Assembly: GCA_030042855.1 (NCBI GenBank)
Contig: JASHYU010000255.1
Coordinates: 1-5,629, forward strand
Direction of reading: 5' to 3'
DNA from: Thermoplasmata archaeon
Lineage (GTDB): Archaea > Thermoplasmatota > Thermoplasmata > UBA184
DNA length: 5,629 nucleotides
Below, one piece after another: positions 1 to 5,264 of the stretch (position 1 is its first letter; each line of letters starts with the position of its first letter). The notes under the pieces were generated by a model, which made no database searches, was not told the DNA's origin, and saw only the letters and a program-made list of their open reading frames with translations. A program made the translations under genes and the position numbers.

Positions 1-1323
1 GCGACGATCTGGAAGATGCGCACCGGCCAGGGACAGGACCTCTCGATCGACCTCAGGCGGTCGTCGCACGGCATCGATCCCGAGCTCACGTTCGGCCCGA
101 CGATCAACGGGTGGCCCTACCCGAACCCGATCGGCAACTCGCACCCGTTCTCGGTCTTCCCGTTCGAGACCCAGGACGGCCGTTGGGTCTACCCGTCGGC
201 CGTGTACCCGGCGCAGCAGTTCGCCTGGACGAGCTTCTTCGACTGCGGGGCGAACCACGCCAGCGTCGCCGCCGCGATCCACAAGTGGGACTCCCTCGAG
301 CTCGAGAACGCGGCGAACGAGGCCGGCCACACGATCTGCATGGCCCGGACGGCGGCGGAGTGGGCTAAGCACCCCCAGGGCCAGTATCTTGCGAAGGAGC
401 CTGTCCTCTCGGTCCAGAAGATCGCGAAGGGGGATCCCCAGCCGTTCGGCCCGGCCGACCGGCCCCTCGGCGACATTCGGGTCCTCTCGGCGACCCACGC
501 GGTCGCCGGCCCGGTGGTCGGTCGGACGCTCGCCGAGCAGGGAGCCCAGGTGCTGCAGTTCAACCGGGTGGACGACTTCGAGCACCCCTGGGTCTACGAC
601 GACGCGAACGTCGGCTTCCGGTCCACCTACCTCGACCTCCGGCGGCCGGACAACCAGGTGCGGGCCCACGCGCTCGCCCGGGACGCCGATGTCTTCGTCG
701 ACAACTTCCGGGGCCGCAAGCTCGCGAACTACGGGTTCTCGCCCGAGCAGCTCGCGGAGGGACATCGCGGCATCGTGGTCGTCTCCGTCCGCTGCTACGG
801 GTGGGGGGGCCCCTGGTCGGACCGGGGCGGCTTCGACATGCTCGGGTCCTCCGCCTCGGGCGTCGCGATGGCCGAGGGCGAGGATGGGAAGCCGTCGATG
901 CCGCCGACCGCGCTGATCAACGACTACGTGACGGGGTACATGGGTGCGGCCGGCGCCACGGCCGCGCTCGTCCGCCGGGCGAAGGAGGGTGGCAGCTACC
1001 ACGTGACCGTGAGCCTCACCCGGAACGCGATGTGGTACCTCTCGCTCGGTCTCGTGCCGCCCGAGGAGCGCACCTTCGCCGAGAACCCGTTCCGGCGCTT
1101 CGACGCGCTCGTGACGAAGCCCGCGGAGCTGCTCCCGATCGTCCTCAAACTACGGCAACGGCTCCGGCCGCCGGAGGTCCTCGAGCGCGACACTCCGCTC
1201 GGCCACGTGCGGCGGCTCGCCCCGGCGGTCCACTTCTCGCGCACGCCCGGCGGGTGGGACGATCCGATCCTCACCCCGATCGGGGCCGCGGCGCCGGCCT
1301 GGCTCGGTTCGCGGGCGTCCTAG
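1..1323 (+). CDS. Class III CoA-transferase (CaiB/BaiF family), tandem-module type, 5'-truncated
   Basis: Family III CoA-transferases move coenzyme A between an acyl-CoA and a free carboxylate through an aspartyl-CoA thioester. The reading frame is open from base 1, and the residues before the first Met (16) already fit the family (ATIWKMRTGQGQ), so the true start lies off the left edge. Of 440 visible residues, about 1-150 resemble the C-terminal part of one module (RTGQGQ at 7-12, EW at 120-121, HPQG at 124-127). A fresh N-terminal Rossmann-like half starts near 155 (PLGDIRVL, then AGPVVGRTLAEQGAQVL). DVFVDNF begins near 230, and GGFD carries the likely catalytic Asp279 (bases 835-837). GGSYHV at 330-335 leads into the closing helix. 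From memory, tandem proteins of about 460-480 residues with HPQG and GGS(W/Y)HV exist in bacteria, so perhaps 40-60 residues are missing. Substrate cannot be inferred. It converges on the next gene with overlapping stops. Confidence 0.9.
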   Translation, partial: ATIWKMRTGQGQDLSIDLRRSSHGIDPELTFGPTINGWPYPNPIGNSHPFSVFPFETQDGRWVYPSAVYPAQQFAWTSFFDCGANHASVAAAIHKWDSLELENAANEAGHTICMARTAAEWAKHPQGQYLAKEPVLSVQKIAKGDPQPFGPADRPLGDIRVLSATHAVAGPVVGRTLAEQGAQVLQFNRVDDFEHPWVYDDANVGFRSTYLDLRRPDNQVRAHALARDADVFVDNFRGRKLANYGFSPEQLAEGHRGIVVVSVRCYGWGGPWSDRGGFDMLGSSASGVAMAEGEDGKPSMPPTALINDYVTGYMGAAGATAALVRRAKEGGSYHVTVSLTRNAMWYLSLGLVPPEERTFAENPFRRFDALVTKPAELLPIVLKLRQRLRPPEVLERDTPLGHVRRLAPAVHFSRTPGGWDDPILTPIGAAAPAWLGSRAS

Positions 1324-2450
1324 TCCGCGGTCGGTCGAACGGGTCGGATTCCCGCGGGCCGGCCCGCGAGCCCGCGGGGCCCCCCGCCCACGGTCGTCGG
1401 CCCCAACGGTCCGGGGCCCGGCGGGAGCGGGGACCGCACGCGGGAACCGAGGCTCGCCGGGTGGGGCATCGGACCCGCGGACCCGATCGCGTACCGTTCG
1501 AGCTGGGCGCGGATCGCGCGGTCGAGCCAGTCCGGGTACGATCGGAAGCCCCGTGGGACCTTCCACGCGACCGAGGCGACCCCCGGGATCTCGAGGATCT
1601 CCCGGGCGACGCTGTCGATCGAGGCGGGGGAATCGACGAAGCTGAGTCCCGCGACCGTGTCGAGGTCCCACGACGGCATCCGGCCGAACCCGTCGTCCGC
1701 GAACGGCACCCACCCCTTCACCCGGGTCCCCAGCGCCTCCTTGACCCGGTAGCGCCAGGACGGGTTGTCGAGCTGAACGTCGTAGGCGGCCACCGAGAGC
1801 ATCGCGCTGTCCGTGGTGAGGAGCCACCAGAGCGCATGGGAGTCGACCAGGCGGTCCCGCCGGCGGGAGAGGGTCTTCGGCGTGATCCCGAGGTCCGCGG
1901 CCGCCTCCTGCAGCCTCAGGTCGGGCAGCGACCGGTAGAGCGCGACGATCCTCCAGTCGAGCGGGCTGATCGCCTCGAGCGTCTCGGGAATCCAGTACTC
2001 CTGGCAGGCGAGCTCGGAGGGCACGCCGGCGATCCGGGCGACGAGCCGGCGCCGCCGATCGAGCTCCCGGACGCTGTCCGAGATGACGTAGACCCGCACC
2101 GAACGTCCGTCCTCGCACAAGAAGTCGCGGGCCGCGACCACGCCGTCGACCATCCGCAGAGAATCGAACAGTTCGTCGACCTGGAACGGCCCCCGGACCG
2201 GCACGTCGATCGTCGCGAGGCCGGCTCCGAAGAGCCGGGGATTCGGCCACACCTCGTAGCCTTTCCAGAAACCGCTATCCTTCCAGCGCTTCAGACGGAC
2301 CTGGACTCCGCTGCGGCTCCGCCCGGTGCGCCGGGCGATCTCGGTCGGTGTGACCCGCGGGTCCACGACGGGCTCCGACGCCCAGTACCGGGCCTCGAGC
2401 ATCAGAAAGAACGCGCGCAAGGCCGACATGTCGTCGGGGTCGAGGCGCAT
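1320..2450 (-). CDS. Tandem winged-helix DNA-binding protein, duplicated Lrp/AsnC-like architecture
   Basis: Predicted 376-residue transcription regulator. The first helix-turn-helix lies at about residues 30-72 (TPTEIARRTGRSRSGVQVRL with a wing near WKGYEVWPN). An alpha/beta stretch at about 76-142 (ATIDVPVRG, then helix and strands to VRVYVISD) resembles the Lrp effector domain. The pattern repeats: a second helix-turn-helix at about 161-212 (LQEAAADLGITPKTLSRRRDRL) and a second alpha/beta region at about 218-310. Residues from about 324 on are Pro/Gly/Arg-rich, likely a disordered tail. The start is well fixed: an in-frame TAG (2469-2471) lies seven codons upstream with no other ATG, GTG or TTG between. 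A GGAG (2466-2469) is 15 bases from this ATG, which is far. Its stop overlaps that of the CoA-transferase. Lrp-like siroheme decarboxylases (AhbA/NirDL) share this fold order, but I see no specific match. Target genes are unknown; the divergent neighbour is a candidate. Confidence 0.8.
   Translation of the reverse strand: MRLDPDDMSALRAFFLMLEARYWASEPVVDPRVTPTEIARRTGRSRSGVQVRLKRWKDSGFWKGYEVWPNPRLFGAGLATIDVPVRGPFQVDELFDSLRMVDGVVAARDFLCEDGRSVRVYVISDSVRELDRRRRLVARIAGVPSELACQEYWIPETLEAISPLDWRIVALYRSLPDLRLQEAAADLGITPKTLSRRRDRLVDSHALWWLLTTDSAMLSVAAYDVQLDNPSWRYRVKEALGTRVKGWVPFADDGFGRMPSWDLDTVAGLSFVDSPASIDSVAREILEIPGVASVAWKVPRGFRSYPDWLDRAIRAQLERYAIGSAGPMPHPASLGSRVRSPLPPGPGPLGPTTVGGGPRGLAGRPAGIRPVRPTAD
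1351..1379. other. GC hairpin / palindrome beyond convergent stop codons
   Basis: Bases 1351-1359 (CCCGCGGGC) are perfectly complementary to 1370-1378, giving a 9-bp stem with a 10-base loop, plus a possible U-G pair at 1350/1379. A competing structure is the 16-bp perfect palindrome at 1353-1368. On the plus strand it lies 27 bases after the CoA-transferase stop. On the minus strand it is inside the last codons of the regulator gene. No T-tract follows, so it is not a standard archaeal terminator. It could instead mark or protect a plus-strand 3' end, or simply reflect GC-rich Gly/Pro/Arg codons. Confidence 0.4.
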
Positions 2451-2530
2451 CCGCCATGGAACGCTCTCCTAGTCCAAAAGGGCGCGCTCGGGGGCCCGGA
2501 CGGCTTTCCCATTCGGCCAGTGCGACTGTG

Positions 2531-2537
2531 ATTTAAG
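2531..2537 (+). promoter_or_regulatory. TATA-like box, possibly bidirectional (ATTTAAG)
   Basis: ATTTAAG stands out in GC-rich surroundings. With the usual archaeal spacing of about 25 bases, plus-strand transcription would start near 2558-2562, leaving a leader of roughly 65-70 bases before the ATG at 2627. The TTAA core is self-complementary and reads CTTAAAT on the other strand. There it would start the regulator transcript near 2510, with a leader of about 60 bases. One element serving both directions is possible but unproven. Confidence 0.45.
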
Positions 2538-2586
2538 GCCGGGATGGGAGGCGGCACTACCGTTTCCGACGCGATTTCGAGCCGCG

Positions 2587-2617
2587 CGTTCTTGGAGGCC
2601 TCTCCGGTCCAAGAGCG
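2587..2617 (+). promoter_or_regulatory. 5'-leader stem-loop just before the ribosome binding site
   Basis: Bases 2587-2596 (CGTTCTTGGA) pair with 2608-2617 (TCCAAGAGCG) as ten consecutive pairs, one of them U-G, closing an 11-base loop. The base of the 3' arm is the first G of the GAGG ribosome-binding sequence at 2617-2620, and a second GGAGG (2594-2598) is partly in the 5' arm. The hairpin would lie in the mRNA leader if transcription starts near 2560. It could tune translation or mRNA stability. The pairing is read directly from the sequence; the role is inferred. Confidence 0.45.
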
Positions 2618-2620
2618 AGG
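2617..2620 (+). promoter_or_regulatory. Ribosome binding site (GAGG) for the secreted protein
   Basis: GAGG ends six bases before the ATG at 2627, matching the GGAGG-type Shine-Dalgarno core. No alternative in-frame start codon occurs in the 60 bases upstream, so the ATG at 2627 is well supported. Confidence 0.55.
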
Positions 2621-2626
2621 CCGACG

Positions 2627-3634
2627 ATGGAACGTCGAAAGAAGCTGTGGATTTTGGCACCGGTGGTCGCGGCGATTTTCGTGGTGAGCGTGCTGGCGAC
2701 GGGGGCGGCGGCCCACCTAGGCGCAGCCCCTTCGCAGTCGCGCGTGGTCGCGGCGGCCGCGCCTCCGGTGGCCCCGTTGCCCGGCGCGGACGCGACCGGG
2801 TTGTCCCAGGCGAGCTCCGCTGCGGGCGCGCTGCACTGGAGCCCGGGGGAAGCCTATCCGACGCTGAACGGGCACGCGGCCCCGCCCCCCGGAGTGGGCC
2901 CGGCCCTGCCGGCGACACCCCCTCCAAGTACCGGCGGGCACTGGTACGCGGGGAGTTACTTTGCGGGAACCTCGTCCGTGCAGTCGTGGATCGTGACGGA
3001 GATCTCCGTGCCGAGCGCGAAGGCGCCGACCGCCTCCGAGTTCTACTACGTCATCCTGTCGGTCTGGGACAACGGCGGGAGCTACGACCAGATCGGCTTC
3101 ACCGACGATAACGGGGTCTGGGGCCTCGCGTACTCGTACACGACCGGGACCTGTGCGACCTCGTACGTCTACACGCCCGACGAGCAGACCTTGAAGGGCG
3201 GCCAAGAGTACTTCTTCGCGATCACGACGGAGGACGGTCCCGGGGCGTGGCTGGAGGCCTATACGGTCTCCCATACCGGCGCTATCACCGAGATCTTCGG
3301 CCTCCACGCGCCCACGGGCGCCTCGGATCCGGGGCTGGAGATCGCGTACACGTACTGCGCGGACTACGACTACACCGACTACAACGAGGTCTACGGTACG
3401 ACAGCGTACTCCCAGCCGAACCCCTACGGGGCGCCGGGCGGGTACGACTGGTACTTCCACCTCAACTGCTACGGGTCGGACTCGAACGCCTGCAGCACGT
3501 GGGCGGACTGGGGCAACTGGCACTCGAGCAACGTTCCGCCGGGCACCCACGCCACGATCAGCAAGTACGACGGCTACTCCGAGATCGTGAACGTCTACAA
3601 CATCGAAGAGACCAAAGGCTGGGAGAGTGGATAG
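2627..3634 (+). CDS. Secreted beta-rich protein with Tyr/Trp-rich domain; distant G1-peptidase-like fold possible
   Basis: A 335-residue exported protein of unknown function. MERRKK followed by a hydrophobic stretch (7-28) and AAA (27-29) is a typical signal peptide or N-terminal anchor. Residues about 33-102 are Ala/Pro-rich, with little predicted structure, and look like a stalk. The folded part (about 104-328) alternates polar and aromatic residues as in beta-sandwiches. It includes GGSYDQIGF (150-158), GVWGLAYSY (163-171), a turn around LKGGQEYFF (189-197), and a stretch at 241-282 with 11 tyrosines. Four cysteines (176, 244, 281, 289) could form two disulfides outside the cell. The order WDNGG..YDQIGF, then a Tyr-Pro segment, then (L)KGGQ..F loosely recalls the glutamic peptidase (G1, eqolisin) sandwich, with Gln155 near the catalytic Gln. 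I cannot find a convincing catalytic Glu, so a non-enzymatic relative or an unrelated fold is equally possible. No C-terminal anchor is seen. Confidence 0.75.
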   Translation: MERRKKLWILAPVVAAIFVVSVLATGAAAHLGAAPSQSRVVAAAAPPVAPLPGADATGLSQASSAAGALHWSPGEAYPTLNGHAAPPPGVGPALPATPPPSTGGHWYAGSYFAGTSSVQSWIVTEISVPSAKAPTASEFYYVILSVWDNGGSYDQIGFTDDNGVWGLAYSYTTGTCATSYVYTPDEQTLKGGQEYFFAITTEDGPGAWLEAYTVSHTGAITEIFGLHAPTGASDPGLEIAYTYCADYDYTDYNEVYGTTAYSQPNPYGAPGGYDWYFHLNCYGSDSNACSTWADWGNWHSSNVPPGTHATISKYDGYSEIVNVYNIEETKGWESG

Positions 3635-3723
3635 TCGCCGATCCAACCTCTCCCATCGACCTCCGAGGGTCGGATCGACCGGTCCCCGTAGGTCGAGCCC
3701 AAGGCCAACCCATTCCTTCGGTC

Positions 3724-3735
3724 CGGATCGATCCG
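3724..3735. repeat. 12-bp perfect palindrome CGGATCGATCCG
   Basis: Perfectly self-complementary, with a central TCGA and two overlapping GATC sites. It lies 90 bases after the secreted-protein stop and 184 before the antiporter start. It could be a protein-binding site for a dimeric regulator. GATC is common in this genome's codons, so chance is a real alternative. Confidence 0.35.
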
Positions 3736-3792
3736 TAGATCTCCCGGCCGCGCCGCTCGGGGGCCTGGGCTCGCTCGAGCCGAACGGGTCGT

Positions 3793-3811
3793 GAACTCGC
3801 CGATCGAGTTC
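3793..3811. repeat. Inverted repeat GAACTCG-CCGAT-CGAGTTC
   Basis: Two perfect 7-bp arms (3793-3799 and 3805-3811) flank a 5-base spacer. The size and spacing suit either an operator for a dimeric helix-turn-helix protein or a small hairpin. It sits about 80 bases upstream of the antiporter TATA-like element, a plausible regulatory distance. No T-tract follows, which argues against a terminator for the secreted-protein gene. Confidence 0.4.
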
Positions 3812-3890
3812 GCGCCCGTGCCCCACCTTCGCCGATCGGAAGGCCCCCGCCGCTCCGGCCGCCCGCGAACTTCGTGCTGACGCAAACGAC

Positions 3891-3896
3891 CATAAT
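3891..3896 (+). promoter_or_regulatory. TATA-like element CATAAT for the antiporter; leaderless start likely
   Basis: CATAAT, preceded by an A-rich patch (GCAAACGAC), is the only AT-rich hexamer near the gene. Its centre lies about 26 bases before the ATG at 3920, so transcription would begin at or next to the start codon. No Shine-Dalgarno sequence is evident in front of this ATG, which fits a leaderless mRNA as is common in many archaea. Confidence 0.5.
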
Positions 3897-3919
3897 CCTC
3901 GCTCCCGTGCCTCGGCCGG

Positions 3920-5182
3920 ATGGCGATCGCCCTCCCGCTCCTCGGAGCGCTGTTCTTCGTCTACCTCTTCGCGCTCGCGTTCGGTGAGGCGACGCGGCGG
4001 GTCGGGCTCCCGGTGCTCGTCGGCGAGATCCTCGCCGGGATCGTGATCGCGAACCTCGCCGTCGGCTCGTTCGACCTCGAGCGCTGGATCGGCCTCAGCG
4101 CCACGTCGGCCCAGGGGGTCGTGAGCCGGGACGCGCTGACCGGTCTCGCGGACATCGGCGTCATCTTCCTCGCCTTCGCGGTCGGGCTCGAGGTGCTGCC
4201 GTCCGCCGTGCGGCGGTTCGCGCGGCCGTCCGCGCTCACGGCCGCGTTCGGGACGACCGTGCCGTTCGTCCTCGGGTTCGCCCTGATCGTCCTCGTGAAG
4301 GGTCCCGCCGCCTGGGCCGCGGCGCTCTTCGTGGGCGTCGCGCTCACGGTGACCTCGCTCACCGTCACGGCGCGGTTCCTGCGCGACCGCGGCCTCCTCG
4401 ACACCAACGAGGCCCACCTGATCCTCGGCGCGTCGCTGATCGAGGACGTGGTCGGCGCGGTGCTGCTCACGATCGTGCTCGCCGTCACCGCCGAGACCCA
4501 CCACGGGCCGGTCGACCTCGTCTACCAGGTCGCCCTCGTCCTCGGGGGCGCGCTCGTCTTCGTGGTCGTCTTCTTCCGCGTCCTGCCCCCAATCCTCCGC
4601 CGGTACGCGGACGCAGGTCCCCCCGCTCGGGCGAGCTCGGCGGTCCGGAACACCGCCTTCGTGCTCGCGATCCTCCTCTGCCTGGGCGCGAGCGCGCTCG
4701 CGAGCTCGTTCCAGCTCGCCTCGATCGTCGGGGCCCTCTTGGCCGGCATGGCGATCGCGGAGTTCCGGGACCGGTACGACCTTCGGGTCCGGTTCGGCGC
4801 GCTCAACACGTTCCTCGCACCGTTCTTCTTCGCCGCGATCGGCCTCCTGATCTCCGTCGGGGAGCTCGTCGCGGTCTGGCCGCTCGCCGCCGCGGTCACG
4901 GCCGTCGCCGTCGTGGGCAAGCTCGTGAGCATCCCCGCCGAGGCCCAGCACCTAGGACGCCGCGCGGCGATCCGGGTGAGCGCCGGCCTCGTGCCGCGCG
5001 CGGAGGTCGGGGTCATCGTGGCACTCACCGCCCTGGGCGCGGGGCTCATCACGGGCGACATCTACGCCGCGCTCGTCGTGATGTCGATCGCGACGGCGGT
5101 CATTGGGCCGCTCCTCCTCTACCGGGCGTTCCGGGACGCCCCCGTCGGGGTCGGAAGCGGTCCTGAACCGGCCGGGGTCTAG
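3920..5182 (+). CDS. CPA2-type monovalent cation/proton antiporter (Na+/H+ exchanger family)
   Basis: A 420-residue membrane protein with about 13 hydrophobic segments, the number found in NapA-like antiporters. These proteins exchange Na+ or K+ for H+ across the cytoplasmic membrane. Family marks are GLPVLVGEILAGIVIAN (29-45), GVIFLAFAVGLE (80-91) in the third segment, and LTVTSLTVTARFLRD (142-156). GASLIEDVVG (170-179) is the unwound-helix ion site, where Asp176 matches the conserved transport Asp. GK at 333-334 may be the membrane Lys of NapA, and GLVPRAEVGVI (356-366) is another family motif. Glu175 replaces the Asp usual in NapA. There is no cytosolic RCK/TrkA domain, so it is a stand-alone transporter, not a full Kef system. 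The start is supported by the promoter spacing, and no in-frame start lies just upstream. Which cation is carried cannot be told. It is followed 82 bases later by a small regulator on the same strand. Confidence 0.92.
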   Translation: MAIALPLLGALFFVYLFALAFGEATRRVGLPVLVGEILAGIVIANLAVGSFDLERWIGLSATSAQGVVSRDALTGLADIGVIFLAFAVGLEVLPSAVRRFARPSALTAAFGTTVPFVLGFALIVLVKGPAAWAAALFVGVALTVTSLTVTARFLRDRGLLDTNEAHLILGASLIEDVVGAVLLTIVLAVTAETHHGPVDLVYQVALVLGGALVFVVVFFRVLPPILRRYADAGPPARASSAVRNTAFVLAILLCLGASALASSFQLASIVGALLAGMAIAEFRDRYDLRVRFGALNTFLAPFFFAAIGLLISVGELVAVWPLAAAVTAVAVVGKLVSIPAEAQHLGRRAAIRVSAGLVPRAEVGVIVALTALGAGLITGDIYAALVVMSIATAVIGPLLLYRAFRDAPVGVGSGPEPAGV

Positions 5183-5191
5183 CCCCGGTCG
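5169..5191 (+). other. GC hairpin enclosing the antiporter stop codon
   Basis: Bases 5172-5177 (CCGGGG) pair with 5183-5188 (CCCCGG). The stem extends outward by a G-U pair, a G-C pair and a C-G pair (5169-5171 with 5189-5191), giving nine pairs around a 5-base loop that contains the TAG at 5180-5182. No T-tract follows. It may act as a 3'-end or stability element, or slow read-through into the downstream regulator. A terminator is not established. Confidence 0.4.
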
Positions 5192-5223
5192 CGTCGTTCC
5201 GCGCCCGGACCGCGGGGAGTAGG

Positions 5224-5229
5224 ATAAAG
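5224..5229 (+). promoter_or_regulatory. TATA-like element (ATAAAG) for the terminal regulator
   Basis: ATAAAG is the AT-rich island in the 82-base gap after the antiporter. Transcription would begin about 25 bases on, near 5251, giving a short leader of about 14 bases that holds the ribosome site. This suggests the regulator has its own promoter even if some antiporter transcripts read through. Confidence 0.5.
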
Positions 5230-5254
5230 ACTGAAGAACAGCATACCGCCTCCC

Positions 5255-5262
5255 GAGGAGGG
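5255..5262 (+). promoter_or_regulatory. Strong Shine-Dalgarno sequence GAGGAGGG
   Basis: This purine run ends two bases before the ATG at 5265; its first GAGG is six bases away. It is the best ribosome-binding match in the window and fixes the start of the terminal gene. Confidence 0.65.
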
Positions 5263-5264
5263 CC

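Larger units (their letters stand above)
2451..2626. promoter_or_regulatory. Divergent intergenic promoter region
   Basis: This 176-base spacer separates the minus-strand regulator from the plus-strand secreted-protein gene and must hold promoters for both. It contains one clear AT-rich core near the middle and a leader hairpin close to the plus-strand gene. No convincing long ORF lies within it. A weaker T-rich patch on the minus strand (CCTTTTGG, around 2475-2482) could be an alternative promoter element close to the regulator start. Confidence 0.6.
3635..3919. other. 285-base intergenic region with short palindromes, no gene seen
   Basis: The gap lies between the secreted-protein stop and the antiporter start. 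I find no convincing ORF: the open frames here are Arg/Pro-rich shadows. There is no run of five or more T that would mark a canonical archaeal terminator. It holds several inverted repeats: GGTCG/CGACC at 3668-3680 (3-base loop), GACCGGTC at 3677-3684, a 12-bp palindrome at 3724-3735, GGCTCG/CGAGCC at 3768-3781, a 7-bp-arm repeat at 3793-3811 and CCGATCGG at 3832-3839. The antiporter promoter is at its right end. Confidence 0.6.

Noticed and set aside
1150..2250. A 366-codon minus-strand frame overlapping the regulator
   Set aside because: It is an Arg/Pro-rich frame shadow of the tandem winged-helix gene.
1320..2450. Siroheme decarboxylase (AhbA/AhbB or NirDL type) as an alternative for the tandem Lrp-like protein
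   Set aside because: The fold order is similar, but I see no heme-pathway neighbour or specific sequence match, and both helix-turn-helix units look suited to DNA binding.
801..2531. A 576-codon open frame on the plus strand across the CoA-transferase end and the regulator
   Set aside because: Composition is dominated by Arg, Pro, Gly and Ala with no domain pattern; it conflicts with two genes that show family motifs.
3558..3893. Minus-strand frame starting opposite the antiporter promoter, a possible divergent small gene
   Set aside because: Arg/Ser/Gly-rich with no recognisable motif, no ribosome site, and it runs antisense into the secreted-protein gene.
3635..3919. Intrinsic terminator after the secreted-protein gene
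   Set aside because: Hairpins exist but none is followed by the T-tract that archaeal intrinsic termination normally needs.
2717..4951. A 744-codon open frame on the minus strand across the secreted-protein and antiporter genes
   Set aside because: It is Arg/Glu/Asp/Gly-rich, lacks recognisable domains and lies antisense to two well-supported genes. Long antisense frames are expected at this GC content.
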